DNA from: an uncultured Nesterenkonia sp.
GTDB lineage: Bacteria; Actinomycetota; Actinomycetes; Actinomycetales; Micrococcaceae
Direction: 5' to 3'
DNA: 64,000 nt
NCBI GenBank assembly: GCA_947494195.1
Contig: CANLUC010000005.1
Coordinates: forward strand, 1 to 64,000
A program made the position numbers and the translations under genes. Below are positions 1 through 7,745 of the stretch, piece by piece (within the stretch, counting starts at the first letter, position 1; each line of letters starts with the position of its first letter). Under the pieces are notes generated by a model, which saw nothing but the letters and a program-made list of their open reading frames with translations, did not search any database and was not told where the DNA came from.

Positions 1-243
1 GCGGCAGCGATGAGTGCCCTCGATGCCAGGCACAAGTTCATCAAACCTCACTGCCCGTGGCAGAACGGCAAAGTCGAACGGTTCAACCGCACCTTGCAGA
101 CCGAATGGGCCTACCGACAGGTCTTCTTCGACAACGCTGAACGCACCGCAGCTCTTGCCCCGTGGCTCGAGGTCTACAACAATCAACGACGCCACACCGC
201 ACTCGGCGGTCTTCCACCGACTAGTCGACTGTCACCAACCTAA
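1..243 (+). mobile_element. IS481-family transposase, C-terminal fragment (cut by window start)
   Basis: The reading frame is open from base 1 and ends at the TAA at 241-243, so only the last 80 or so residues are visible. It shows the end of a DDE integrase core: a PWQNGKVERFNRTL stretch carrying the catalytic glutamate, then EW, and a YNNQRRHTALGG tail. These are typical of IS481-type transposases (rve family). No terminal inverted repeat could be assigned within the window, so the right edge of the element is unknown. It is a mobile-element boundary next to a row of small accessory genes. Whether the element is intact cannot be judged from here. Confidence 0.85.
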
Positions 244-256
244 TGGCCGAGTACAC

Positions 257-1126
257 CTAGGCCTCGAAGATCTCCCCGTTGCGCGGCATGCTCAGCACCG
301 CGTTCTCCGCAGGTTCCTTCGCGATCTCGGCGAGGGACGGCTCGATCTCTCCGGGTCGCGCAATGTTCGCCCAGGTCATCTTGAGCCCGGCGGCCGCGTT
401 CGGGTTCGGCCGGTCCATGAGGTGCACGTGCAGATGCGGCTCCGAGGTGTTCCCCGTATTGCCGACCTCTCCGAGCTGCTCGCCAGGTTCGACCCGTTGA
501 CCCACCTTCACGGCCACGCTCCCCTTCCGGAAGTGTGCGTAGACCGCAGCTGTCCCGTCGTCGTGGTGGGCGATCACGTGATTGCCGATGATCGCCCGCT
601 GCCCGCCCAGCGTGCGGAGCGCCCCCTCGATGGTCATCATGTACAGCAGGGCGTGCCAGGTGTTCCGCGCCGGATGATCACGCAAGTGGGACCATGTCCG
701 CGTCACCACGCCGGAAGCCATGGCGTATACGGGGGCACCGAAGCTGGGGTAATCCTGCGGGCGAGATCCGCGCCAGGCCTTGCGCACCTTGGCCGGCGTC
801 GCTGCCGTCGACGGCTGGAGGATGTCGACCGCCGCATACTGGCCCAGGAATCGACTGCCGTGGCTCGGCAGCTGCTGGCCTGGGGTGTTCAACGCCGCCC
901 ACCGGCCGCGGACGGGCGCAGCCATTACGTGGGGCTCGTGCTCCTCGGCCCTGGGATGGACACCCGAGAGCAGCGCGCCCAGCGCGATCACCACCAGCAA
1001 CACCATGGACGGCACGGACCTGACGAAGTCTGGAACCGCACCGAGCACGCCCAGCACCCCCAGCGTGACACCCAGCAGGATCGGGAGAAGCCAGAGCGGC
1101 TTGAGTCGCGAGATTGCCCGACGCAT
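257..1126 (-). CDS. Membrane-anchored M23/LytM-type peptidase domain protein
   Basis: The protein has 289 residues. Two hydrophobic segments lie near the N-terminus (about residues 10-30 and 38-55), so the rest probably faces the cell exterior. The C-terminal half is a LytM/M23 beta-barrel: an upstream His and Asp in SHGSRFLGQYAAVDI, a G-N-H-V-I-x-H strand, and the closing H-x-H in PHLHVHL. Family members cleave peptidoglycan peptides or act as inactive adaptors. The metal ligands look present here, so a hydrolase is plausible. Its ATG shares one base with the stop of the HTH regulator gene (TGATG at 1124-1128), so the two are translationally coupled. Confidence 0.75.
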   Translation of the reverse strand: MRRAISRLKPLWLLPILLGVTLGVLGVLGAVPDFVRSVPSMVLLVVIALGALLSGVHPRAEEHEPHVMAAPVRGRWAALNTPGQQLPSHGSRFLGQYAAVDILQPSTAATPAKVRKAWRGSRPQDYPSFGAPVYAMASGVVTRTWSHLRDHPARNTWHALLYMMTIEGALRTLGGQRAIIGNHVIAHHDDGTAAVYAHFRKGSVAVKVGQRVEPGEQLGEVGNTGNTSEPHLHVHLMDRPNPNAAAGLKMTWANIARPGEIEPSLAEIAKEPAENAVLSMPRNGEIFEA

Positions 1127-1641
1127 CAGCGATCCACCCCCAGCAGCATGATCAGCAGCGGCACGATCCGCGCTGGTGGGATCTCGTAGCGACCGGATCC
1201 CAGCGCGGTGGCCCAGCCCGCCGCGACCAGCTGCCGCAAGTGATGGTACACCTGCCCGCTGGTGCCGAAGTCACCGGTCTCGAGAATCTCCTCCACCGTG
1301 GAGGCATCCGTGAGCAGTCGCTGCAGCAGACGCAGCCGGACGGGGTGCGCCAGTGCGGAGAGGGATTCGGCGCGGGATCCGAAGTCTGATTCGAAGAGCT
1401 CCTCCACCGACCCCTGCATCTGCCAGTGCGCCTGATGGCCCTTCGGCACCGTGACCGCGCCTGTCATCAGAACCGCGCCCGGTGAGTCCGAGGTGCGCTG
1501 CTTGAGCCCCCCCAGCGCCCAGAAGACATCGCCCTGCTCAACGGCCGACGGCGGCCGGTCGGTCGACTCTAGAGCAGCGAGTCTCTCTTCGACGTGCGCA
1601 AGGCGTTGGGAAAGTTCTCGGACAGGATCGTCGTCGGTCAT
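1126..1641 (-). CDS. ArsR-like winged-helix transcriptional regulator
   Basis: The protein has 171 residues. The N-terminus is a heptad-like coiled coil (LSQRLAHVEERLAALES). A central stretch may be a small sensor region. The C-terminal part is a winged helix in the ArsR style, with LSALAHPVRLRLLQRLL as the first helices and GTSGQVYHHLRQLVAAGW as the recognition helix. It is the first gene of a two-gene unit with the M23-like protein. Two copies of TTACGTAA lie 27 to 61 bases upstream of its start, so autoregulation is likely. The ligand is unknown, and no cysteine cluster typical of metal-sensing ArsR proteins is visible. Confidence 0.8.
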   Translation of the reverse strand: MTDDDPVRELSQRLAHVEERLAALESTDRPPSAVEQGDVFWALGGLKQRTSDSPGAVLMTGAVTVPKGHQAHWQMQGSVEELFESDFGSRAESLSALAHPVRLRLLQRLLTDASTVEEILETGDFGTSGQVYHHLRQLVAAGWATALGSGRYEIPPARIVPLLIMLLGVDR

Positions 1642-1665
1642 GGCTCAAAACTAGTCGAATCACGG

Positions 1666-1704
1666 AGTTACGTAACTACTGAAAAGCGACGCACTTACGT
1701 AATT
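1666..1704. promoter_or_regulatory. Paired TTACGTAA operator candidates
   Basis: AGTTACGTAACT at 1666-1677 is a perfect 12-base palindrome. A second TTACGTAA core sits at 1695-1702 (ACTTACGTAATT). The cores are 27 bp apart, which is between two and three helical turns. They lie directly upstream of the HTH regulator gene that starts at 1641, which makes them natural binding sites for that dimeric winged-helix protein. Confidence 0.55.
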
Positions 1705-1740
1705 CCCTGAATCTGGCACCCGCCAGCACCAGGGCTTGGG

Positions 1741-2025
1741 CTACCGCCGCCACCAACGCCCTAGGGGGTCACCGTGGGACTCCACCGCTTGGGCCGCGGC
1801 GTACACAGCCTGGTCGCCCTCCGCCGCCTCGAGCGGAGCCGGAGACTTCTCGTCGTGCCGCTTGTTCCGCTTATGCGTCCACGCTGCAGCAATCGCGACC
1901 ACCGAGGCGACGCCCGAGAGCAAGCTCTGGGAAAGCCATTCGCTGCCGGTAATCCACTGGGACAAACCAATGGGCACCAACAAGGCGGCGATTCCCGTGA
2001 GGCTCCGTTCGGCGGCCTTTGACAT
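1741..2025 (-). CDS. Small membrane protein of unknown function
   Basis: The protein has 94 residues if translation starts at the ATG at 2025; an in-frame TTG lies two codons earlier. It has two hydrophobic helices (about residues 10-24 and 32-48), a basic cluster THKRNKRHDEK, and a charged tail ending in RWWRR. The shape is holin-like, but no family can be named. No strong ribosome binding site precedes it. It stands alone on the minus strand, upstream of the regulator gene. Coding character is supported by frame length and composition only. Confidence 0.45.
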   Translation of the reverse strand: MSKAAERSLTGIAALLVPIGLSQWITGSEWLSQSLLSGVASVVAIAAAWTHKRNKRHDEKSPAPLEAAEGDQAVYAAAQAVESHGDPLGRWWRR

Positions 2026-2104
2026 TCTCAAATGCTACTGATTTCGCATTCAATGCAAACCCTCTATGTAGAACATTTCGTGGATTACGCACGCCGCCCA
2101 CGAA

Positions 2105-2137
2105 GAAGGGCACTGCCGAGAACTGGCAGTGCCCTTC
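2105..2137 (-). terminator. Strong 13-bp hairpin, probable terminator
   Basis: GAAGGGCACTGCC (2105-2117) and GGCAGTGCCCTTC (2125-2137) form a perfect 13-bp stem with a 7-base loop. It lies 17 bases past the stop of the small gene ending at 2154. There is no clear U-tract, so termination efficiency is uncertain. Confidence 0.55.
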
Positions 2138-2153
2138 GATCGAGATTCTTGAA

Positions 2154-2381
2154 TCAGCGCTTCTTGGTGCTCTTTTCGTACTGCGACAGCGCGAGCCCGA
2201 GACCGAAGAAGGTGGGCGCCCAGTGCCCGACGAAGATGCCCCAGCGGTCAGCCTGCGGCTTGGACTCTTTGGCCTTGAACCGGGACACCGTCCAGCTGAG
2301 GAACGAAAGTCCCACCGACGCCAGTCCAGCGTTATAGGCGTGCTCAGAACGAAGGCCGAGGTTATGCAGTATGGAAAGCAT
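2154..2381 (-). CDS. Small conserved-looking membrane protein
   Basis: The protein has 75 residues from the ATG at 2381. That ATG is preceded by GAGGAG at a spacing of five bases, so it is preferred over the upstream GTG at 2393. The protein has two hydrophobic stretches (about residues 16-30 and 46-65) and a lysine-rich end, KSTKKR. The function is unknown. A strong hairpin just downstream suggests a monocistronic transcript. Confidence 0.55.
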   Translation of the reverse strand: MLSILHNLGLRSEHAYNAGLASVGLSFLSWTVSRFKAKESKPQADRWGIFVGHWAPTFFGLGLALSQYEKSTKKR

Positions 2382-2482
2382 GTGACTCCTCACGAAGTGA
2401 TCGTTGTCAGTACCCGGGCAAACTGGGAACCTGACAAGAACCTACGGCCGCAACCTGGACGCCCGGTGGCCGTAGCCTCCGT

Positions 2483-2794
2483 TTATTCTCCGTACTCAGA
2501 ACCTCTGTGCTGCGAGTGCGCCATCGCTGACTGCGTCAGCAGCGAGCCTGTGCTGAAGACAAGGCCGGCGGCAACCAGGGGAAGGTAGCCGCCGAGCCCA
2601 TCCTCACCGGTGGCGCTCATCTGGAGGCAGACAAAGACGACGACGGCGATGGCCACCCATGCTGCGAGGAAACCCATCCTGGCCACGAGAATGGTGCGTC
2701 TGACATTCGTCGAATCACCAGGTGCACCAGACGAAGACTCCGCTCCGGTCAGACCTAACCAGTCGCCGAACCTCTCGGTGCGTGAGGAACTCAT
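2483..2794 (-). CDS. Small two-helix membrane protein of unknown function
   Basis: The protein has 103 residues. The start is placed at the ATG at 2794, because a longer frame would run into the upstream regulator gene, which ends at 2829. A polar N-terminus is followed by two transmembrane helices (about residues 38-58 and 68-86) and a short polar tail. It is probably the third gene of a unit with the winged-helix regulator and the four-helix membrane protein upstream, since all are on the minus strand with short gaps. No family recognised. Confidence 0.5.
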   Translation of the reverse strand: MSSSRTERFGDWLGLTGAESSSGAPGDSTNVRRTILVARMGFLAAWVAIAVVVFVCLQMSATGEDGLGGYLPLVAAGLVFSTGSLLTQSAMAHSQHRGSEYGE

Positions 2795-2828
2795 AGAACG
2801 CACGCTACCGGCAGGCGTGAGGGGAAAA

Positions 2829-3155
2829 CTACTGGTCAAACGTCGATACACCAGCCGAGGGCCCAGCAATCTCCTGCAGCGCCCGCACATGAGCAGCAAA
2901 CGCAGAGCGCCCCGGCTTGGTCAGAGACAGCCAGGTGATCCTGCGCGCGTCACCGCGGCCTTCGGACGCGGACTTGCTGGAAGAGACGTAGCCGGCCGCC
3001 GCGAGAGTCTTCAGGTGCTTGGAGAGCGTGGCGTCCGAGACCTCCAGGGTGTCGCGCAGCACGGCGAAGTCGAGGTGGTCCACCGGGTGCAGGAGCCCGC
3101 AGATCCGCAGGCGGACCGGGGCGTGGATCGTCTCGTCGAACCTGGCCTCAGGCAT
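2829..3155 (-). CDS. Winged-helix transcriptional regulator (ArsR/MarR-like)
   Basis: The protein has 108 residues. The start is set at the ATG at 3155, which overlaps the stop of the upstream gene by eight bases; the longer frame would extend deeper into that gene. It is a single winged-helix domain: FDETIHAPVRLRICGLL opens the domain, then VLRDTLEVSDATLSKHLKTLAAAGYV forms the recognition helix and RITWLSLTKPGRSAFAAH the wing. This architecture (helix_turn_helix with MarR-like wing) is common in actinobacteria next to a membrane protein of unknown role, exactly as found here. Confidence 0.8.
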   Translation of the reverse strand: MPEARFDETIHAPVRLRICGLLHPVDHLDFAVLRDTLEVSDATLSKHLKTLAAAGYVSSSKSASEGRGDARRITWLSLTKPGRSAFAAHVRALQEIAGPSAGVSTFDQ

Positions 3156-3615
3156 CGCGCAGTCGCTCCACGGCTGAGCGGTACGCGACGCCGGCCAGCC
3201 ACGTCGTCGCAGCGAAGGCAAGGACGCTGGTCAGCACGACGGCCCAATGCAGGCCGAAGGAGACCAGCCCGAGCGAGATGCTGAAGAGCACCAGGCAGAC
3301 GATGACGATGCCCACCACGGCCCCACCAGCTCGCGCCCCCATGGACCTGAACCGCACGCCGGTCTCACGCCTGATCAGATACGCGACAACGAGGACGCCT
3401 ACGAGAGCGAGCCATCCCGAGGTCGGCGGCTCATAGTCCGCTCCGGGATTCGCGGCGGCCGCGCCGGAGACCCACCACGCACCGATGCAACCGAAGGCCG
3501 CGAGCAGCCCCCACGGCACATGGACGCTCGAGGCAAGACGCTCCCGGTCTGCGGAGAGCGCATCCAGAGCACCCATAGCTTCTTCAGAGGACGGAGGAGC
3601 AGAATGGTTTTCCAT
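3148..3615 (-). CDS. Four-helix membrane protein paired with a HTH regulator
   Basis: The protein has 155 residues from the ATG at 3615; a TTG twelve codons upstream is less likely. An N-terminal soluble segment of about 35 residues is followed by four hydrophobic helices arranged as two pairs, with an RRETGVRFRSMG loop between the pairs. It is the first gene of a coupled unit, and its stop overlaps the regulator start. Pairs like this are widespread in actinobacteria, where the membrane protein is usually annotated as unknown. No transporter motif is visible. Confidence 0.65.
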   Translation of the reverse strand: MENHSAPPSSEEAMGALDALSADRERLASSVHVPWGLLAAFGCIGAWWVSGAAAANPGADYEPPTSGWLALVGVLVVAYLIRRETGVRFRSMGARAGGAVVGIVIVCLVLFSISLGLVSFGLHWAVVLTSVLAFAATTWLAGVAYRSAVERLRDA

Positions 3616-3667
3616 ATCGGAAAGAGTATCGATGAATTTCCGCAACGGCAAGTGAATTCTGTGAAGG

Positions 3668-4585
3668 TTATCGAGTGACGAAGTGGTACGTCGCCAAGCC
3701 GAGGGTGCCCAATACTGCCGACACGTCCCGCGGTGACTGGAGATCAGCCGACGACGTCGGCAGGTGGGCCGCCACGTGCACCCACTCCCCTGTTTCGGTG
3801 CGCAGGGTGAGGACCGAGCTGTATCCGCACTCAGCCCCTCGGGCGGTGAGCTCCAGACCCGAGAGGGTTTGGTGCGGGACTCGTTGGGGGCCGAAGCCTG
3901 GCAGGGCCGAGGCCAGTCCGGCAGGTTCGAAGACCCTGCCCATCCAGCTCTGCATCCTCTGCCTGGTCGCCTCGGACAGCACCGAAAGTTGAGTCACGGC
4001 GGGCGCCGAAGTTGCCACGCTCACTGCAGTCTCGAGATCACCCGGAGTCACCAGAGTGCGCAGCAGCTCCAGCGTCTCCGCACAGGTGGTCTGACCGAGC
4101 AACCCGTCTCCCCAGGACTCATCCTCCTCGGTGCCTGTGAACTGGAACGCGTTCAGGCCAAGCGCGTCCACCAGGCCCTGAGCCTCTGCGAACACGTCGA
4201 CCCCCTCGGACTTGGTGAACTCCAACAGGGCCAGCACGCAGGCCGCGTCCCCCGTCGCGAAGACCAGGTTCACCGCGTCCTCGACGCTCAGTTCGAGGTC
4301 CCCGGACATCAGCCGCAGTGTCCCGGTGCGGGCGCCCGCGCGGTGATCCGCCGTGACCGTCAGCGTGTGCTCCAGGAATCCCTCATCCCCCTCGCCGAGA
4401 TGCGCCAGGGTCAGCCCGAGGAGCAGCTTGCCGATGCCCGCCAGGTCATGCGCTTCCTCGGCCCGCGAAACAAGAGTGGCCGTGCCGGAGACCCTGTCGG
4501 AAGCAACGGCACCCACGGCGAACCGCAGCGCGGGAAACGAGGAAGCGCACTCCGCAAGACTCAACACCCTCACCTCAGCGACCAC
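3668..4585 (-). CDS. Class A beta-lactamase-like pseudoenzyme
   Basis: The protein has 305 residues. The GTG at 4585 is chosen because GGAGG lies nine bases upstream and the overlap with the preceding stop is only 11 bases. It aligns along its length with the upstream neighbour, but the catalytic motifs are gone. The SxxK position reads GIGK (about residues 50-53), the SDN position reads GDA (about 112-114), and the KTG position reads ARG. The fold-defining helix AGIGKLLLGLTLAHL and the ELSVEDAVNLVF region are kept. It is therefore likely a non-catalytic partner or regulator. No signal peptide is visible, so it should be cytoplasmic. Confidence 0.7.
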   Translation of the reverse strand: MVAEVRVLSLAECASSFPALRFAVGAVASDRVSGTATLVSRAEEAHDLAGIGKLLLGLTLAHLGEGDEGFLEHTLTVTADHRAGARTGTLRLMSGDLELSVEDAVNLVFATGDAACVLALLEFTKSEGVDVFAEAQGLVDALGLNAFQFTGTEEDESWGDGLLGQTTCAETLELLRTLVTPGDLETAVSVATSAPAVTQLSVLSEATRQRMQSWMGRVFEPAGLASALPGFGPQRVPHQTLSGLELTARGAECGYSSVLTLRTETGEWVHVAAHLPTSSADLQSPRDVSAVLGTLGLATYHFVTR

Positions 4586-5492
4586 GCGACCACTCCTCCA
4601 CTGCCAGGCCAAGCTCCGCGAACACATCAAAGGCCGCGACACGTCCCGGAACCCCCGAGTGCAGCAGGGTCGGAATGTTCTCGGCGTAGGCAGCGACCGC
4701 CGCCAGGGGTGTGCCCGCACCAGAGAGCGCAAGCCCCACCTGGGCCAGGCTGCGCAGACCGCGTCCGTTCTTCTCCGCGAACCGGATCTTCGTGCAGGCA
4801 ACCCCCAGCGCGGGGGTGAACAGCCCGAGCATCGTGTCCCGGGCGAACTCGCAGAGCTCACGGGAGAGCAACAGCTCAGCGGCGGCAGCGTCATCAACGC
4901 AACCACGGCCCAACTTCTCCAGCAGGCAGGACTGGTCCTGCGCCGTCGTCGTGGTGAGGGTGTCCAAGGAGTGGCTCCAGGTCAGATCGCCGGTGCGCGG
5001 GAAGATCTCGCGGTGCAGGGTGGCGTGCAGGCCCATCCAGGCGCAGTAGTCGTTGACCCATTGCAGCGGGTCGGGGCGGACTGAGCCGATGGCGGCGAAG
5101 ACCAGCTGGGTGCAGATGTTGTCCGAGGTGCTCATCATCTGCACCAGGGAGTCGCGCAGGCTCAGCGAGATCCCAGCGGAGAGGTTCCGCATGATCCCGG
5201 CCTGAACTCCGTCCTTCATCTCCTCGGTGATGACCGAACGGTCTTCCAAGCTGAGCTCGCCGGTCTCCACCAGAGCGAGGCAGGCCAGCAGCACGCTGAC
5301 CTTGCGTGTGCTGAAGGAAGCGACGGCGCGGGTGGAGTCACCGCCTATCACCTCACCGGTGCCGATGGGTCGGATCTCCCAAGACAGCGCGAAAGGCTGA
5401 TCTGCAGCGATGCGGGTGACCGCGGATTCGAGCTGTTGCAGCTGCTGCTCCACAAGACTCCTTGATCGCCGCGCGCCGGACATCTCCAGCAT
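4575..5492 (-). CDS. Class A beta-lactamase-like serine hydrolase
   Basis: The protein has 305 residues. Motifs in order are the nucleophile motif STRK (61-64) followed by a hydrophobic helix, then SDN (123-125) in MMSTSDNICTQL, and KNG (241-243) in place of the usual KTG. This matches the beta-lactamase/transpeptidase-like superfamily (Pfam Beta-lactamase2). No secretion signal is visible, which is odd for a true beta-lactamase and points to a cytoplasmic amide or ester hydrolase. It overlaps by 11 bases the start of a motif-less paralogue of the same length, so the two are probably co-translated. The substrate is unknown. Confidence 0.75.
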   Translation of the reverse strand: MLEMSGARRSRSLVEQQLQQLESAVTRIAADQPFALSWEIRPIGTGEVIGGDSTRAVASFSTRKVSVLLACLALVETGELSLEDRSVITEEMKDGVQAGIMRNLSAGISLSLRDSLVQMMSTSDNICTQLVFAAIGSVRPDPLQWVNDYCAWMGLHATLHREIFPRTGDLTWSHSLDTLTTTTAQDQSCLLEKLGRGCVDDAAAAELLLSRELCEFARDTMLGLFTPALGVACTKIRFAEKNGRGLRSLAQVGLALSGAGTPLAAVAAYAENIPTLLHSGVPGRVAAFDVFAELGLAVEEWSRGR

Positions 5493-5568
5493 AATCCAGG
5501 CCTCTGACCTGGGTGAGCGGCATCGGGCCTTCCCGCATGGCCCCCGGACAGCGTGGCCCGGACGTGCC

Positions 5569-5886
5569 TCAGATGGCGTCCTCGTAGGCGGAGCCGCCCT
5601 CGCTTTCCCAGCGGCCTAATTGGCGAGTCTTGAGGTCCGTGTACTTGCGCCGCACTCCGTAGCCGCCATGCTCGTCCTCGGCGAAGAAGATGGCGCCGAA
5701 CTCTTCCAGCGCGGCCCGCAGCTCTTTGGTGGCCGCGGGTTCCAGCGGGATCCCTCGATGCTCGATTTCGCGGACACGGGAAGGTTCAAGCGAGGCCGCC
5801 TCGCTGAGCACTTCCACCGAGACCTGAGTCAGCGCACGAGCGGCCCGAGCGAGGTCCGGTGTCAATGGGGCGAGATACCGCTTCAT
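5569..5886 (-). CDS. Small XRE-like DNA-binding protein
   Basis: The protein has 105 residues. Residues 9-45 (LTPDLARAARALTQVSVEVLSEAASLEPSRVREIE) have the layout of a Cro/C1 helix-turn-helix: a resident-type ARALTQVS opening, a turn, and a recognition helix. The C-terminal half contains AALEEFGAIFFAEDEHGGYGVR, the 'index by age or position, GG-VR' pattern common to small XRE regulators of this type. It ends 76 bases before the beta-lactamase-like pair, on the same strand, and may control it. Two related 9-mers (ACAGTGTGT at 5891, ACATTGTGT at 5908) lie just upstream of its start. Confidence 0.65.
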   Translation of the reverse strand: MKRYLAPLTPDLARAARALTQVSVEVLSEAASLEPSRVREIEHRGIPLEPAATKELRAALEEFGAIFFAEDEHGGYGVRRKYTDLKTRQLGRWESEGGSAYEDAI

Positions 5887-5970
5887 GGGTACAGTGTGTC
5901 AAACGCCACATTGTGTGGGCATAGTCGTCAGGAGACGGCCACCACCCGCCACTAGATCGGACCCATCACC

Positions 5971-6303
5971 ATGCAGAAGACCTCCCTGATTGCTTTGGCA
6001 CGGCATGAACTTACTCAGGCGCGGGAAGCCTCCAGCGGCCGGAGCGCCAAGACCGTCTTCGGCGGTCACGAGCACCAGCTCCGGCAGACGGTGATCGCCC
6101 TGCGGGCTGGAGAGGAGCTCTCTGAACACGAGAATCCCGGGGAGGCCACCCTGCAGGTGCTCGAGGGCCGCGTCACGCTCAAGTCTGGCGAGGTGTCCTG
6201 GAACGGATCAATCGGGGACCTGCTGATCATCCCGGATCACCTCCATTCACTGGACGCCGTCGAAGACTCGGTGGTGCTTCTCACGGTGGCTAAGAAGGCC
6301 TGA
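5971..6303 (+). CDS. Small cupin-fold protein
   Basis: The protein has 110 residues and one cupin barrel. Motif 1 is seen as LRAGEELSEHENPGEATLQVLEGRV and motif 2 as GDLLIIPDHLHSLDA. Only some of the usual histidine ligands are present (one His in motif 1 and two in motif 2), so metal binding is possible but not certain. Single-domain cupins of this type bind small molecules or act as minor oxygenases. The gene is transcribed divergently from the XRE-like regulator and is followed by a small membrane-protein gene. Confidence 0.75.
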   Translation: MQKTSLIALARHELTQAREASSGRSAKTVFGGHEHQLRQTVIALRAGEELSEHENPGEATLQVLEGRVTLKSGEVSWNGSIGDLLIIPDHLHSLDAVEDSVVLLTVAKKA

Positions 6304-6364
6304 GCGGAACTGCCCGCGCTTTGGATATCCCAGCTCAGAACTCCGGCAGGAAGTGGAGGCTACC

Positions 6365-6553
6365 GTGAAGCACCAGCTCCCCATCACCGTCGCCCTCCTC
6401 CTCGCGCAGGTCGTGGCCGTGTGGGTCTCCCACAGGTACTGGGGCCCTGAGGTCGGAACCCCGGTCGCCGTCGTAGGCCTTTTTGTCCTCATGGTTTACA
6501 CGATGATGTGTACACGCAGGAGACAAACCGACGCTGCCGCCGCTAAGTCCTGA
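6365..6553 (+). CDS. Small membrane protein
   Basis: The protein has 62 residues. The GTG at 6365 is chosen because GGAGG sits five bases upstream; an in-frame GTG at 6353 overlaps that site. It has two predicted transmembrane helices (about residues 5-21 and 32-48), then a basic end RRRQTD. It lies 61 bases downstream of the cupin gene and may be co-transcribed. Function unknown. Confidence 0.5.
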   Translation: MKHQLPITVALLLAQVVAVWVSHRYWGPEVGTPVAVVGLFVLMVYTMMCTRRRQTDAAAAKS

Positions 6554-6624
6554 CTCCGTGGCGATCAGACCCCGCCGTCCACCAGGTGGGGCGCGGGTTC
6601 AGCTGCGCGCATTAGGGTTGGAAC

Positions 6625-7323
6625 ATGATCAATGAAGAGGCACGACTGCCCCAGGACATCCTGCACGCCCTCCCTGGCTCGAACGCGGTGATGAAGCACG
6701 GCGTCGATGTCGATGCCGCCCGCTGGCGCGCCGAACTATCCAAGCGCGGACTCCCCACGCTGACCGGGACCCTCGGCAACATCGACCGCACCTCGCTGAC
6801 CCGCCGCGACGTGTTCGAGGTCGGCGACCGCGAACGCACCCCCGACAATGCCTTCCAGCTGTTCTACTACTCGCTGGCATGGGGTCTGGGCATCAAGGCC
6901 CCGCGACTGCACCATCGTCTGGACAACTTCGCCTCCCACCGCGAGGAGGCCTCCGAGTTGCTCGTCTCGGCATGGAACGCGGCCCGCAACGGTGAGTCCA
7001 CCAAGGAAGCCTTCAGCATCCTGACCACCGACGACGGCGCCGGTCGGATCCCGTGGTTCGGGCCCGCCTTCTCCACGAAGTTCCTCTACTTCGCCCAGGG
7101 TGCCGCCACGGACCCGAAGCACCTGAGCCTTGACCGCGACGTCGCGGCGAACCTCTCCCGCGACGCCTGGCCCGACGCCACCACCGACGTCTGGGTCCCC
7201 GAGGTCTACGAGCAGTACTGCACGCTGCTGGGCGGCTGGGCCGAAGAGGCCTCCGCAGACTCCTCCGTGGACCGCGAAGTCCGCGCCGATGAGATCGAGC
7301 TGGCGGTCACCCGCCGGGCATAA
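6625..7323 (+). CDS. OGG-fold DNA glycosylase-like protein
   Basis: The protein has 232 residues. The C-terminal half reads GRIPWFGPAFSTKFLYFA followed by HLSLDRDVAANL. This places a lysine (K152) 18 residues before an aspartate (D170), the spacing expected for the Lys/Asp pair of bifunctional OGG/AGOG-type glycosylases. This suggests the prokaryotic '8-oxoguanine DNA glycosylase OGG fold' family. The assignment is from motif and spacing only, and substrate specificity cannot be read. It stands alone on the plus strand, before a defence-like gene. Members of this family are often found in accessory regions. Confidence 0.55.
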   Translation: MINEEARLPQDILHALPGSNAVMKHGVDVDAARWRAELSKRGLPTLTGTLGNIDRTSLTRRDVFEVGDRERTPDNAFQLFYYSLAWGLGIKAPRLHHRLDNFASHREEASELLVSAWNAARNGESTKEAFSILTTDDGAGRIPWFGPAFSTKFLYFAQGAATDPKHLSLDRDVAANLSRDAWPDATTDVWVPEVYEQYCTLLGGWAEEASADSSVDREVRADEIELAVTRRA

Positions 7324-7745
7324 GCAACACCTGAGGAACCCTGACTGTGGCGGGCGCTTCGCACCGGAAGCGCCTGCCCTCGGTGTTGAACGCAGTTGCG
7401 TTCGGGGTGACCCCGTCTCGACCACGGCGCGATCTTGTCCCATGGGTACCAGCCCTTGGAGGTTCAACTGCAGACCGCCCCTGCAGCAATCGAGCGCACT
7501 CTAGTCAGACTTCACGGGTCGAGTCAGGCCCATCGGTCGAAGTACTTGCTGGGCAACCTCGCGAGGCTTGGGACGAATGCCGGAGATGCACCATCCCTCT
7601 CAGGGCTCTCGACATTTTGGGGCAAGACTCCCGCGTCTTTGCCGAAGCTGGAGCACCGGGGCCGACTGTGAGAATCTGTTGGGATGAGGTGGGTTCAAAT
7701 TCTTCCGAAGCGGCCTGGAAATGTATCCCATTGGGTAAGGCCGCT
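7324..7745. other. Non-coding or degraded stretch
   Basis: This is a 422-base gap between the OGG-fold gene and the AbiGi-like gene. Open frames cross it on both strands, but none has a start, ribosome site or recognisable domain. One frame is continuous with the AbiGi-like gene downstream, so a longer N-terminus cannot be fully excluded. Composition falls from GC-rich to more balanced on the right side, which suggests an insertion boundary. Confidence 0.4.

Noticed and set aside
5891-5916. ACAGTGTGT and ACATTGTGT near-repeats as an XRE operator
   Set aside because: Not symmetric and only two copies; mentioned with the gene but not called as a site.
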